A stretch of DNA of 56,132 nucleotides from Verrucomicrobiota bacterium (GCA_023433275.1 JAEZDN010000098.1:1-56132); one strand, 5' to 3'; counted from the first letter of the stretch, positions 35,445 to 45,658 are shown. Translations and numbers: made by a program. Notes: generated by a model from the sequence alone, not told the origin.

Positions 35445-37385
35445 TTGAAGACCAAATCCGCATCAAACTGGTCCGCCGCCCAGTCCGAAGAGTTGTACGG
35501 TTTCAAGCGCTGGGGCGCCAATCACTTTTCCGTGGATTCAGAGGGATTTGTGCAGGTCCAGCCCCTGTCCGACGGCCGCGCCGTCCGGCTCATGGACGTG
35601 GTCGAAGAGGCGACCAGCATGGGCCTCAAGGCGCCCCTGGTCATCCGCATGCAGGACACCCTCCGGCACCGCGTCACGCAACTCAACGAGGTGTTTCGCA
35701 AGGCGATCAAGGACGAGGGCTACAAGGGTGACTATCGCGGCGTGTTCCCCATCAAGGTCAACCAGCTGCGCGAGGTCGTCGACGAGATCGTGTCCGCCGG
35801 CAAGGACTTCAACTACGGCCTGGAGGCGGGCTCCAAACCGGAACTGATGATCGCGCTCGGGATGCACGAGGGCGGCCAGCGGCTCATCATTTGCAACGGG
35901 TACAAGGACAAGGATTACATGCGCCTGGCCCTCCTCGGCCGCAAGCTGGGCAAGAAGATCATCATCGTGATCGAGCAGCTCTCCGAGGTCGACAGCATCA
36001 TCGAGATCGCGAAGGAAACGGGGGTTAAGCCCATGATCGGCTTCCGCGTGAAGCTCCAGACCCGGGGCGAGGGCAAATGGGCGATGTCCACGGGCGACAA
36101 TGCCAAGTTCGGCCTCAACACCGCGGAAATCCTCTTCGCCGTGGAGAAGCTGCGCGCCGCCAAGATGCAGCAATGCCTCCGCCTCGTGCACTTCCACATC
36201 GGGTCGCAGGTCCCGAACATCATCACGATCAAGGCCGCGGTCACGGAGGCGGCCCGCTTCTACTGCCAGCTCGCCAAGATGGGTTTCCCCATGGGCTACC
36301 TCGACGTCGGCGGCGGCCTGGGCATCGATTACGACGGCTCGCGCACCAACTTCGAGTCCTCGATGAACTACACGCTCGGCGAGTACGCCCGCGACGTCGT
36401 GTTGAACATTCGCGAGATCTGCGAGGCCTCCGGCATCAAGGTGCCCGACATCGTCACCGAATCAGGCCGCGCCGTCGCCGCCCCCCACTCGCTTCTCGTC
36501 GTCGAGGTCTTCGAGCGCATCAACAAGCACGAGTCCCTCGGCAAGCAGCACCAGCCCAAGTCGCGGCACAAGATCGTCGACGACCTCGCCGTGCTGCTGA
36601 AGAACAAGGCCCGCCTTGGCCGGCTCGAGCGCTTCCACGACGCCCTCCAGAAGAAGGAGGAGGCCTTCTCGCTCTTCAACCTGGGCTACCTCGACCTCGA
36701 GAACCGCGCCGCCGCCGAGCAGATCTTCTGGCAGATCTGCGAGCAAATCGACCGCGAGAGCGACAAGGCCGGCTACCAGCCCGAGGAACTCCACGATCTC
36801 AAGAAGCTCCTGGCCGACCAGTACGTCTGCAATTTCTCCGTCTTCCAGTCCCTCCTCGACAGCTGGGCGCTCAAGCAACTCTTCCCCATCACGCCCCTGC
36901 ACCGCCTCACGGAAAAACCCTCCGTCAACGCCGTGCTCGTCGACATCACCTGCGACTCCGACGGCAAGGTGGACCGCTTCATCGACCTGCAGGACGTGAA
37001 GGATTACCTCACGCTCCATCCCCTCAAGGCCGGCCAGCCTTACTACCTCGGCATCTACCTCACCGGCGCCTACCAGGACATCATGGGCGACCTGCACAAT
37101 CTCTTCGGTCGCGTCAACGAGGTCCACGTCTTCCTCGAGGACGACGAACCCAACGGCTACTACATTGAGGAGGCCCTCGCCGGCTCACGCATTTCCGACG
37201 TGATCGAGGGTGTGCAATACCAGTGGGAGGAACTCTGCCGCCGCATCAAGCAACAGATCGACCACGCGACCAAGAAGGACCTGATCAAGCCCCGCGAGGG
37301 CGTCCGCTTGGTGGAGTTCTACGAGTCGCAAATGCTCGCGAAGACCTACCTCAACATCGAGCACAGCGGAAAGAAGAAGCGCTGA
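35445..37385 (+). CDS. speA: Biosynthetic arginine decarboxylase
   Basis: The 646-residue protein is a SpeA-type PLP enzyme making agmatine from arginine, the first step of one route to putrescine and spermidine. The PLP lysine is K104 in GVFPIKVNQL, followed by the family segments YGLEAGSKPEL, GFRVKLQTRGEGKW and YLDVGGGLGIDYDGS. The cysteine-containing VLVDITCDSDGK site and the C-terminal MGDLHNLFGRVNEVHVF pattern match as well. The start codon appears to be TTG at 35445: it gives the expected N-terminus (NWSAAQSEELYGFKRWG) and no ATG exists nearby. The gene is divergent from yajC and 100 bases apart. A repeat fragment starts at its stop. Confidence 0.95.
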   Translation: MKTKSASNWSAAQSEELYGFKRWGANHFSVDSEGFVQVQPLSDGRAVRLMDVVEEATSMGLKAPLVIRMQDTLRHRVTQLNEVFRKAIKDEGYKGDYRGVFPIKVNQLREVVDEIVSAGKDFNYGLEAGSKPELMIALGMHEGGQRLIICNGYKDKDYMRLALLGRKLGKKIIIVIEQLSEVDSIIEIAKETGVKPMIGFRVKLQTRGEGKWAMSTGDNAKFGLNTAEILFAVEKLRAAKMQQCLRLVHFHIGSQVPNIITIKAAVTEAARFYCQLAKMGFPMGYLDVGGGLGIDYDGSRTNFESSMNYTLGEYARDVVLNIREICEASGIKVPDIVTESGRAVAAPHSLLVVEVFERINKHESLGKQHQPKSRHKIVDDLAVLLKNKARLGRLERFHDALQKKEEAFSLFNLGYLDLENRAAAEQIFWQICEQIDRESDKAGYQPEELHDLKKLLADQYVCNFSVFQSLLDSWALKQLFPITPLHRLTEKPSVNAVLVDITCDSDGKVDRFIDLQDVKDYLTLHPLKAGQPYYLGIYLTGAYQDIMGDLHNLFGRVNEVHVFLEDDEPNGYYIEEALAGSRISDVIEGVQYQWEELCRRIKQQIDHATKKDLIKPREGVRLVEFYESQMLAKTYLNIEHSGKKKR

Positions 37386-37430
37386 GCCGGAAACATGCCG
37401 TTGGATGGAGGGGCGCGGCTTGACCGCGCC
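37386..37430 (-). repeat. MITE-like repeat, one-end fragment
   Basis: GCCGGAAACATGCCGTTGG, ATGGAGGGGCGCGGCTTGAC and CGCGCC follow the speA stop directly. This equals the reverse complement of the right end of the copy at 23031 (CATCCAACGGCATG preceded by the GGCGCGGTCAA hairpin). The other end is missing. The spacer to 37576 shows nothing else clear. Confidence 0.65.
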
Positions 37431-37576
37431 AACACCGGGAATCCTTCACCAGGCGCAGGACGACGCTGCGTGGGCTTGGGTGCCGGTGCGGAGCCGGAGT
37501 GGATCAACGCGCCTTCTAACGCCAATCGCTTTGCCTGCCGGCCGGCACGCGCGATCGCGATGCGTCCAAACTTCAT

Positions 37577-40327
37577 TCAACCCGTGTTCTTCAAGCCCCC
37601 CGCGATCCCGTTCACCGTCAGCTCCAGCACCGCGCGAATGCCCTCGCGATCCTTCGTGTTCAAACGCCGCACGCGACGGCGCTTGATCATCTCGACCTGC
37701 AAATAATTGAGCGGATCGACGTAGGGGTTGCGCAGCTTGATGGACTTCGCGAGCACCGGTTCGTTCTCCAGCAGGTGCCCCTGCCCCGTCACGGCCAGCA
37801 TCGTGCGCTCGGTGAGGTGAAACTCCTTGAGAATCTGGTCCAGCACCCGCTCCCGCAAGGCCACGTCGTCAACGAGCGACGCATAAACGCGAGCGATCGA
37901 CATGTCGGCCTTGCACAACGTGAGCTGCGCGTTGTCGATCATCGTCTGGAAAAACGGCCACCGCTGGTACATCTCGTGCACCAGTCGCAGCCCGCCCTTC
38001 CGGCTCAACACCACCTGCAGCCCGCTGCCCAGCCCGTACCAGCCGGGAAAATTGAACCGGCTTTGCATCCACGAGAAAACCCAGGGGATCGCACGCAGGT
38101 CCCCGACGCTCAAGCTGCCCTTGCGCCGGTACGTGGGCCGCGACCCGAAGTTGAGTTCGCTGATCTCGTCGATCGGGGTCGCCTGTCTCCAGAAGGTCAG
38201 GAATTCAGGATCCTCGTGCACGCAGGCGCGATACGCTGCGAGCGCCGTCGCACTCATCTCCTCCATCGCCTTCAGCCAGCGCCGGGGCACCCGTCGCGTT
38301 CCCCGCTGCGCCTCATGCGCCCCGAGCAGGACGCCATAGGCCATTTGCTCCAGCACCCGGTGCGCGAGATCCCGATCGTGATAACGGGTCGAAAGCACCT
38401 CGCCCTGCTCCGTCACGCGAATCCCGCCGTCCCGCAGCCCCACCGGCTGCGCCAGGATGGCCTTGGCGGCCGGCCCGCCACCGCGCGCGATGCTGCCGCC
38501 GCGGCCGTGGAACAACGTGACGCGGATCTTGTGCCGCTTGCACACGTCCATGATGGCGTCCTGCGCCTGGTAAAGTGCCCAATTCGCGGTCAAATAACCG
38601 CAATCCTTGTTGCTGTCCGAGTACCCCAGCATCACGTGCTGGTGCCGCAGATTGCGCGTCAGCTCCGCCGCATACGCGGGATGACTGAACAAGGCGCCCA
38701 GCACCGCCGGCGCCCGCTCCAGGTCGCCCAGGGTTTCGAACAACGGCGCGATCGGCAACGCCGCGCCCGCCAGCCGCTGCAGGAGCAGCACCTCCAGCAC
38801 GTCCGAAACCTCGTTGGTCATGCTGATGACATAGATGCCGAGCGCCTCGGGGCCGTACTGGCGCCGCGCGCGCACCGCCAGGCGGAGGGGCTCGATGACG
38901 GTGCGGGTATCCGACGAAAGCAGGCTGACCCGGCCGGGCGGCATGACGCTGGCGGAACGCAGGGCGCTGACGAGCAACCCCTGTTTCTCGTCCTCCGGCA
39001 GCGCCTCGTAGTCAGGCCGCTCCAACAATTCCGCCATCGCCCGCGCATGCGGCCCCGAGTGCTGCCGCAAATCGAGCCGCGCCGTGCCCAGGCCGAAAAC
39101 ATCGACGCAGGTAATGGCATCACGCAATTCGCCGCACGCCAGCGGCGCCGCGCGGTCGCGCAGGAGGTCGGACTCGATCTGCGCCAGGACGCTCCGCACC
39201 GATTCGGTGGTTTCCGTCTGCGGATTGTCTTCCGCCAGCTCGAGCAATCCGTCGTCCGCCTGGGCCAGCAACCGCTCGCGCAGGCTGCTCAGGATGATCC
39301 GGTACGGCTCCCGCGGATAGCGCTGCCCGACGGTCGCCATCCGTTGCGACGAAGCCCTGCACTGCTCTGCCATCCGCCGGATGGCGGGCGCGAACCGGGC
39401 CCGGCGATCCGACACCGTCAATGAGCCCGCGAGGCTGTAAAGCATGTCCGCCAGCTTCCGGATCGCCATCTTGCGGTTCATCCGCAGCACCTCCGCCGTC
39501 ACCTCCGCCGTCACGCCCGGATTGCCGTCGCGGTCACCGCCAATCCACGAACCAAAGGACAACCACCGGTTCGGCGCGCGCACGCCGGGATAGTGGCGGT
39601 TCAACGCTTCCTGCAAATCCGCCTGCAGCCGGGGCAGCAGCCGGTAAAGCGTGCGATCGAAATACCAAAGCCCGGTCCGCGCCTCGTCCGCCACCTCGGG
39701 CCGTTCGGTGCGGCTGCGATCCGTCAGCCAGAGCGAGACGATCTCCCGCCGGATGTCCTCGGGCGCATGCTCGATCTCATCGAGGGTATGGCTGCGCAGG
39801 ATGCCGGCCAGCGTGGCGAGCTTCTCCAGCATCGTGCGGCGCTTCGACTCCGTGGGATGCGCGGTGAACACCAGCTCGATCGCCAGCTGGCGCACCAGCT
39901 TCTGCATCTTCTGCGCCGAAACCCCCGCCTGCTTGAGTTCCATGACGGCGGCCTCGATCGATTCACGCATGGGCTCGCTGTTATGCCCCGCCGCCAACGC
40001 CGCCCGGTGACGACGATTGCGCTCGCGCAGCAGGCGGATGCGGAAGTTTTCCTCCGCCAGGTTGACCAGCTCGAAATAGAGGGTGAACGCCATCGCCTGG
40101 TTGAATGCCTCGGCGGGGGTGAGCCGGCCAATCGTCTGCGCCAGCTCGCGCGCCGCCGCCGCATCACCCGCACGGCTGCTCTTGGCCAGCGTGCGCAGCA
40201 CCTCCACCCGCTCCAGCGTCTTCTCCCCTTCCAGCGCCGCAATGGTCTGCCCCAACGTCGCGCCGAGACTGCGAATCTCGGCCCTCAGTTTGGCATGTTG
40301 ATCCAGGGCATGGGTGGTGACCGCCAT
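37577..40327 (-). CDS. ppc: Phosphoenolpyruvate carboxylase
   Basis: The 916-residue protein is a full bacterial PEPC, which carboxylates phosphoenolpyruvate to oxaloacetate to refill the TCA cycle. The catalytic His is in VFTAHPTESKRRT; the second signature VTLFHGRGGSIARGGGPA carries the glycine-rich loop. SWIGGDRDGNPGVTAEVT and MLGYSDSNKDCGYLTANWALY are further family blocks, and the chain ends with LTVNGIAGGLKNTG, whose terminal Asn-Thr-Gly is invariant. Start at 40327 gives MAVTTHALDQHAKLRAEI. The divergent neighbour begins 131 bases away, leaving room for two promoters. Confidence 0.97.
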   Translation of the reverse strand: MAVTTHALDQHAKLRAEIRSLGATLGQTIAALEGEKTLERVEVLRTLAKSSRAGDAAAARELAQTIGRLTPAEAFNQAMAFTLYFELVNLAEENFRIRLLRERNRRHRAALAAGHNSEPMRESIEAAVMELKQAGVSAQKMQKLVRQLAIELVFTAHPTESKRRTMLEKLATLAGILRSHTLDEIEHAPEDIRREIVSLWLTDRSRTERPEVADEARTGLWYFDRTLYRLLPRLQADLQEALNRHYPGVRAPNRWLSFGSWIGGDRDGNPGVTAEVTAEVLRMNRKMAIRKLADMLYSLAGSLTVSDRRARFAPAIRRMAEQCRASSQRMATVGQRYPREPYRIILSSLRERLLAQADDGLLELAEDNPQTETTESVRSVLAQIESDLLRDRAAPLACGELRDAITCVDVFGLGTARLDLRQHSGPHARAMAELLERPDYEALPEDEKQGLLVSALRSASVMPPGRVSLLSSDTRTVIEPLRLAVRARRQYGPEALGIYVISMTNEVSDVLEVLLLQRLAGAALPIAPLFETLGDLERAPAVLGALFSHPAYAAELTRNLRHQHVMLGYSDSNKDCGYLTANWALYQAQDAIMDVCKRHKIRVTLFHGRGGSIARGGGPAAKAILAQPVGLRDGGIRVTEQGEVLSTRYHDRDLAHRVLEQMAYGVLLGAHEAQRGTRRVPRRWLKAMEEMSATALAAYRACVHEDPEFLTFWRQATPIDEISELNFGSRPTYRRKGSLSVGDLRAIPWVFSWMQSRFNFPGWYGLGSGLQVVLSRKGGLRLVHEMYQRWPFFQTMIDNAQLTLCKADMSIARVYASLVDDVALRERVLDQILKEFHLTERTMLAVTGQGHLLENEPVLAKSIKLRNPYVDPLNYLQVEMIKRRRVRRLNTKDREGIRAVLELTVNGIAGGLKNTG

Positions 40328-40458
40328 TGGGATCAGGAAATACGCACGTCCCCCCGCCCGGCGGAAGAATTTTTTCGCGCCGCGCTGTCATAACCGATCG
40401 TCTTCTATTGGACTGCGACCGCCCTTGGCCCCACCTTCCGCTCGGAAACCATCCGCTC

Positions 40459-42348
40459 ATGCCCCGTCCCGCCCCCATCCCGCCCCCACCCGGCGATCAT
40501 CGCGCCGGCGTATGGCGCTGGATCGCGGCGGCGGTGATCGTCGTGGCCGGGTTCTGGCCGTATCTTGCGACGCTCGATGCGCCGTTCGTTTTCGATGACA
40601 TCCCGGGAATTGCGCAAAACGAGTCCATTCGGGATCTCTCGGATCTCGGCCGCGTCCTTCACCCGCCCACGGAGGGGGCCGGCATGGATTCGCGCCCGAT
40701 CATCAACCTTTCGCTGGCCCTCAACCACGCGCTCGGCGGTCTCAACCCGTGGGGCTATCGCTTCACGAACATCGGCATCCACGTGCTCGGCGCGCTCACG
40801 CTGTTCGGCCTCATGCGGCGCACCCTGGCCCTGCCGACCTTGCCTGCGCCGCTGCGCACCCAGGCCCTGCCGGTGGCATTTGTCACGGCCCTGCTATGGA
40901 CCGTCCACCCATTGCAAAGCGAGACCGTCATCTGCATCATCCAGCGGACTGAGTCGCTCGTGAGCCTGTGGTATCTGCTCGTGCTATATGGATTCGTGCG
41001 CGCCGTCGAACCCGGGGGCAGCCGCCGCTGGTTCCCCGCCGCCTGGACGGCGTGCCTGATCGGCATGGCTTCCAAGGAAGTGATGGTCAGCGCACCCCTG
41101 CTCGTGTTCCTGTTCGACCGCACCTTCGTGGCCGGCACCTTTCGCGCTGCCTGGCAGGCGCGGGCCCCTTGGTATGCCTCGCTGGCCGCAACCTGGCTGC
41201 TGCTGGCCTGGTTGGTGATCGACTCCGGCGGCAGCCGCGGAGGAACGGCGGGATTCGACCAGGGCGTTTCTGCCTGGACCTATCTGCTCACCCAGGCACG
41301 CGCCTTGACCATCTACCTCAAGCTCTCCCTTTGGCCTCATCCCCTCATCGTGGATTACGGCGACTGGCTTGCCCCGGGGTTCCACGCCGTGCGGGGGGAA
41401 TTCCTCCTCATTTCCGGGCTGCTCGGCGCGACCGTCTTCGCCCTCGTGCGCCATCCGCGCTGCGGTTTCCTCGGCGCGGGTTTCTTCGCGATCCTGGCCC
41501 CCAGCTCCAGCGTTTATCCCCTCGTCTCCCAAACCATCGCCGAGCACCGCATGCACCTGCCGCTCGCCGCGGTCCTGGCCTTCCTCGTGCTGGCCCTTTT
41601 TCGGCTGCCCCTGCGGGCGGCGGTGGCGTCCGGTGTTGCACTCGCATTGGCCGCGGCGCTCGTCACCGCACGGCGCGGGGCCGACTACGAGAGCGATCTC
41701 GCGCTGTGGACCGACGTGGTGGCCAAGACGCCGGCCAATCCCTGGGGACATTTCAATCTCGCCGCGGTGCACTTCCGCGCCGGCCGATTCGCCGAGGCGG
41801 AGCAGGAGAACCGGGCCGTCATCGCCCTGCAACCGGGTCACGCCGACGGGCATCTCGCGCTGGCGCTCACCCTCGAACGCCTGGGTCGGGCCACCGAGGC
41901 GGAGAGCCACTACCGCGCTTCACTCAATCTGAAGCCGGAGACGCCCGAGGCCCACTTCCGCCTCGGCTTGATCCTGCTCCGCCAGGGACGCTCGGCCGAT
42001 GCCATCCCCCATTTTGCCGAAACCGTGCGGCTGCGCCCGGACCACGCGGACGCCGAGGGCAACTGGGGCGCCGCACTTTTCCAGACCGGTCGCATGACCG
42101 AAGCCGTTCCCCGTTTTGAACGCGTCCTTCAGCTGCGGCCCGACTCCATCGAGGCTCGCTACAATCTCGCGCTATTGCTGCTCCAGCTCGGTCGACCCGA
42201 CGCCGCCCTGCCGCACTTGGAAACCGCCGCCCGCCTCGCCCCGCGCGATGCCGGAATTCTCAACACCTGGAGCGAGGCCCTGGCGCGCACCGGCCGCCAC
42301 GAGGAAGCCACCCGGGTACGCTCCCAGATCGCCGCCCTGAACCCCTAG
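40459..42348 (+). CDS. Polytopic TMTC/PMT-like glycosyltransferase with C-terminal TPRs
   Basis: The 629-residue protein has about ten membrane helices. Just after the first comes FDAP-like APFVFDDIPGIAQNESIRDL, the acidic loop typical of the PMT/TMTC superfamily of lipid-linked sugar transferases. The loop with LRPIINLSL-like SRPIINLSLALNHALGGLNPWGYRFTNI region (residues about 75-105) is also characteristic. The last 200 residues are at least five TPRs (AHFRLGLILLRQGRSADAIP and similar). Animal TMTC proteins O-mannosylate extracellular domains; bacterial members are little studied. It probably glycosylates exported proteins from a polyprenyl-sugar donor. Start at MPRPAPIPPPPGD (40459), since the upstream frame overlaps ppc. 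Confidence 0.8.
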   Translation: MPRPAPIPPPPGDHRAGVWRWIAAAVIVVAGFWPYLATLDAPFVFDDIPGIAQNESIRDLSDLGRVLHPPTEGAGMDSRPIINLSLALNHALGGLNPWGYRFTNIGIHVLGALTLFGLMRRTLALPTLPAPLRTQALPVAFVTALLWTVHPLQSETVICIIQRTESLVSLWYLLVLYGFVRAVEPGGSRRWFPAAWTACLIGMASKEVMVSAPLLVFLFDRTFVAGTFRAAWQARAPWYASLAATWLLLAWLVIDSGGSRGGTAGFDQGVSAWTYLLTQARALTIYLKLSLWPHPLIVDYGDWLAPGFHAVRGEFLLISGLLGATVFALVRHPRCGFLGAGFFAILAPSSSVYPLVSQTIAEHRMHLPLAAVLAFLVLALFRLPLRAAVASGVALALAAALVTARRGADYESDLALWTDVVAKTPANPWGHFNLAAVHFRAGRFAEAEQENRAVIALQPGHADGHLALALTLERLGRATEAESHYRASLNLKPETPEAHFRLGLILLRQGRSADAIPHFAETVRLRPDHADAEGNWGAALFQTGRMTEAVPRFERVLQLRPDSIEARYNLALLLLQLGRPDAALPHLETAARLAPRDAGILNTWSEALARTGRHEEATRVRSQIAALNP

Positions 42349-42404
42349 TCCGAAAACCGGCTGACCGACGCGTCACTTCGCGCCGTGTTCAGCCGTCACC
42401 GGAT

Positions 42405-44993
42405 TCACCGCCATTCGTGACGCGGATAACGACGCGACAGCTCCGTCTTGATTTTGGGATACTGGTCCTTCCAAAAATTGGACAGATCATCCGTCACCTG
42501 GATCGGCCGCTGGTTCGGGGCCAGCACTTCGATCTTCACCGGCACCCGACCGTGCCCGAGCGTGAATTTTGAACTCACGCCATAAAGCTCCTGAATCCGG
42601 GCGCTCAACACCGGCGGACCATCCTTCACATAAGTGAGTCGCGCCTTCCGTCCGTTGGCCATGACCAGTCGCTCGGGCAAATAGTCATCCAGCACCGCCA
42701 GCTGCTCCGCCAGCAGCCAGTCGCGCAGGACGGGCATCACCGGTTTGTCCTTCAATTCCCTCGCGCCGTAGCTGCCATAGCAAATCTGCTCGATCAGCAT
42801 GGCCCGGTCGGCGTCGGTGATCGGATTCACCTCAAGCTCCGGCCACCACTTGGCGAGACAGTTCACGCGCACGATCCACTGCTCCACGGACTCGTTCCAT
42901 TCCGTGAGCACGATGTTCCCGGCCATGACCTCGCGGGCGAGGATCGCGGCGGCTTCGCCCTCGGGGGGCTCGTCCGCCGTTTGTTTCGACTCGAGCACGA
43001 GGTCCCGGAAACGGCGTTCCTTGCGCGCCATGACGCGGCGGGCGTTGACATCATAGGTCACGCCGCCGGCATCCTGAAAGTCGTCCGGAAAAAGCTCCTT
43101 CAGCCAGGCCTCCTCCACCGCGGTGCAAAGGTTGAGCAGCGTGGCCACCTCGCCCCGGCTTTCGATCTCCGTGATCTCCGCCGCCACGAACAGCGGCGCC
43201 TGGTCGATGCAACTCTCGCGCGCCAGCACGCCCTTGCGCTTGTGCACGAGTTCGCAACGCAACGTGCCCCGGTCGAGCCGGCGCGCCAGGTGATCGCTGA
43301 ATCCGACCAGCACGCATTTGCGCACAGCCACGCCATCGATCCGCTTCTCGGCCACATCCAGCTTTTCGGCGTGGGCGATCTGCAGGAACTGCTCGAACAA
43401 CGGCCCCACCGCGCGCACCCCCTGGATGTGGATCCCGAGTCGCCGGCACGCATCCGGGTTATAGTTCGCCTTGTCGGCATACCGCCATGCCCGCATCAGC
43501 AGGAAGAAGTCGGATTCGTGCTCCTCGCCAAAAAGTTCGTCACGGGCTTCCTGGGTCCGCTTGTCGACGTTGCGCAGGAGAAAATTCCTCCCCTGCGTGA
43601 GCGCCGCCATCAGCGCGACCGAGCGCACACAGCCGTATTCCTGCGCCGCGAGAAACATGCGGGCATATCGCGGATGCATCGGGAAGCGCAGCATCTTCCG
43701 ACCGACTTCGGTAATCTGTAGGGGCGCTCCTTGTGCGCGCCCTTGGGCGTCGTCAAGCGACGCCCCTACATTTCGGTGCAAAGCCCCCAGATCCTCCAAC
43801 AGCATCTCCGCGCGCTCGAGCGACTTCAGTTCGGGTTTTTCAAGCCAGGGAAAGTTGTGGATGTCGTCGATCCCGGCGGCCTTGAGCGTCAGGACCACCT
43901 CCGCCAGGTCGAGCCGCTTCACTTCGGGCAATTCCTGCAGCGGACGCCGGGCATGCTCGTTCTCGGTCCACAGGCGCACGCACACGCCCGGGGCGGTGCG
44001 ACCAGCCCGACCGGCGCGCTGGTCGGCGGACGCCACCGAAATCTTCTCGATCAACAGCGTGTTGATGCCCCGGTGCGGGTCGTAACGCGCCACCCGCGCC
44101 AGGCCGCAATCCACCACCGCGGTCACGCCGTCGATGGTCAGCGAGGTTTCGGCCACGTTGGTCGAGACGATGATCTTCCGGGTTTCATACCGCGCCACCG
44201 CCCGGTCCTGTTGGTCCGGCGGCAGTTCGCCGTGCAAAGGAAAGCAGATGAACCCGCGCAACCCGTGCGAACCCTGCACGTCCTGCACGGTCCGGCTAAT
44301 TTCATACGCCCCCGGCATGAACACGAGGATGTCGCCCGTGGTTTTTGCCGCCACGCGTTCGCACTCGCGGGCCGCCACGGCCCACACCGGGTCATGCTCG
44401 AAATCCACCGTCCGCGACAGGTACTCCACCTGCACCGGAAAAGTCCGGCCCTGGGAGGTCAGGACTTCGCAGGGCGCGAGGTAGCTCTTCAACTGGACCG
44501 CGTCGAGCGTGGCGGACATCACCACGAGCTTCAGGTCCGGGCGGTGCGACTGCTGGATCTGCAGCGCCCGCGCCAGCGAGATGTCGCCGTAGAGGTGTCG
44601 CTCGTGGAACTCGTCAAAGACGATCGCGCTGATGCCGCGCAGCGTGGGATCAAACGACATTTGCCGGAGCAAAATGCCCTCCGTGACGAAACGGATGCGC
44701 GTGGCCTTGGACACCCGCGCGTCCAGCCGGATCTGATAGCCAACCACACCGCCGAGCGAGGTGCCGACTTCCTCGGCCACCCGCTTGGCCAGCATCCGCG
44801 CCGCGAGACGGCGCGGCTGGAGCACCACCACCTCGCCGTCGCCCAGCAGCCCGTGATTGAGCAGCATCTGCGGCACCTGCGTGGACTTGCCCGAGCCCGT
44901 CGGCGCCTGGACGATCAACCGCCCCTGTTCCCGCACGGCCGCGATGAGGCGGTCCTCGAGTTCGTAGATGGGCAGATCACGTGGCGCGGGCAT
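42405..44993 (-). CDS. hrpB: ATP-dependent helicase HrpB
   Basis: The 862-residue protein is a DExH helicase of the HrpB group. Walker A APTGSGKST (residues 30-38), motif II DEFHER (127-132), SAT motif, STNVAETSLTI and QRAGRAGR (325-332). The C-terminal HrpB domain closes with ELYGVSSKFTLGHGRVPVKI, RPIQVTDDLSNFW and SRRYPRHEW. It may act in RNA metabolism; the biochemical role of HrpB is poorly known. Residues about 408-426 (NVGASLDDAQGRAQGAPLQ) are encoded by a palindromic repeat at 43717-43771 that interrupts the usual LGAL-to-GRKM spacing without breaking the frame. Start at MPAPRDLPIYELE; the frame runs further upstream but covers the transposase remnant. Confidence 0.93.
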   Translation of the reverse strand: MPAPRDLPIYELEDRLIAAVREQGRLIVQAPTGSGKSTQVPQMLLNHGLLGDGEVVVLQPRRLAARMLAKRVAEEVGTSLGGVVGYQIRLDARVSKATRIRFVTEGILLRQMSFDPTLRGISAIVFDEFHERHLYGDISLARALQIQQSHRPDLKLVVMSATLDAVQLKSYLAPCEVLTSQGRTFPVQVEYLSRTVDFEHDPVWAVAARECERVAAKTTGDILVFMPGAYEISRTVQDVQGSHGLRGFICFPLHGELPPDQQDRAVARYETRKIIVSTNVAETSLTIDGVTAVVDCGLARVARYDPHRGINTLLIEKISVASADQRAGRAGRTAPGVCVRLWTENEHARRPLQELPEVKRLDLAEVVLTLKAAGIDDIHNFPWLEKPELKSLERAEMLLEDLGALHRNVGASLDDAQGRAQGAPLQITEVGRKMLRFPMHPRYARMFLAAQEYGCVRSVALMAALTQGRNFLLRNVDKRTQEARDELFGEEHESDFFLLMRAWRYADKANYNPDACRRLGIHIQGVRAVGPLFEQFLQIAHAEKLDVAEKRIDGVAVRKCVLVGFSDHLARRLDRGTLRCELVHKRKGVLARESCIDQAPLFVAAEITEIESRGEVATLLNLCTAVEEAWLKELFPDDFQDAGGVTYDVNARRVMARKERRFRDLVLESKQTADEPPEGEAAAILAREVMAGNIVLTEWNESVEQWIVRVNCLAKWWPELEVNPITDADRAMLIEQICYGSYGARELKDKPVMPVLRDWLLAEQLAVLDDYLPERLVMANGRKARLTYVKDGPPVLSARIQELYGVSSKFTLGHGRVPVKIEVLAPNQRPIQVTDDLSNFWKDQYPKIKTELSRRYPRHEWR
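43717..43771. repeat. Core of the MITE-like repeat inserted in frame inside hrpB
   Basis: TGTAGGGGCG at the left and CGCCCCTACA at the right form a perfect 10-bp inverted pair. Between them lie two hairpins, GGGCGCTCCTTGTGCGCGCCC-like and GGGCGTCGTCAAGCGACGCCC-like. The layout TGTAGGGG-hairpin-hairpin-CCCCTACA is that of the core of the intergenic copies. It adds about 18 residues to the helicase without a stop or frameshift. Confidence 0.8.
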
Positions 44994-45093
44994 GGAGGTC
45001 CGAATTGAGCCGCGCGCCGGTCCTTGGGCAAGGAGAACCAGAGCACGCGTCAGCCATCCCTTCCGAAGGCTCTCTCGTTTTTGGGAGTTTCCA

Positions 45094-45476
45094 TGCCAAC
45101 AACATGGCGCCGTGAACAACCCTCCCTTGCCATCCCGCGGCGCGGTTTCCACATTCTGCGTCGCAAGCCCGGGCCGCCCTGCCCATCCGACTCGCCCATG
45201 GTCTGCGCCGACGTCCCTCACCGGCACCTCGTGCTGACCATCCCGCGGCTGTCGCGCGGACACTTCATCGGCCAACCCGCCGCCCTGGGTGAACTCGCTC
45301 GCGATGCCCTCACCGCCTGCCTCCGCGACCGCACCGGCCGGACCAACGGCCCGCCCGGCCTCGTCCTGGTCGTGTGGACCTTCGGCGACTTCCTGCTCTG
45401 GCATCCCCATGTGCATGTCGTCACCGCCGTCACAACGGTCTGGTCGAAACTTTCACCAGACGACGCCGGGCAGTGA
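45094..45476 (+). pseudogene. Remnant of an IS91-type (Y2) transposase gene
   Basis: A plus-strand frame contains DVPHRHLVLTIPRLSR, ALGELARDALTACLRDR, PPGLVLVVWTFGDFLLWHPH and VHVV. This is the middle of IS91-family transposases, whose hallmark is a Pro-x-RH-VLT-P segment and a QTFGD-x-L-x-WHPH-x-H metal motif. The cysteine zinc-finger segment that should precede it is garbled (RRGFHILRRKPG in place of an RRGFCPSC-type motif) and the catalytic tyrosines downstream are gone. It is a decayed fragment of about one third of the gene. Nothing else is recognised between 45477 and 45658. Confidence 0.75.
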
Positions 45477-45658
45477 AGTCTTGAGCCCGCGTCGAACGGC
45501 GACATGCTCCGACCCCATGATGCGGAGGCCATGCAACCATAGCAGCAGCTCTGGCCAGAGATAATCTGTTTAAGCACCGTCCTCCGGCAGCCGTCCACTG
45601 ACCACCCGGTTGCGCCCCTTCCCCTTAAACCCCAACCCCGCAAGCCCTGAGTGATTCG

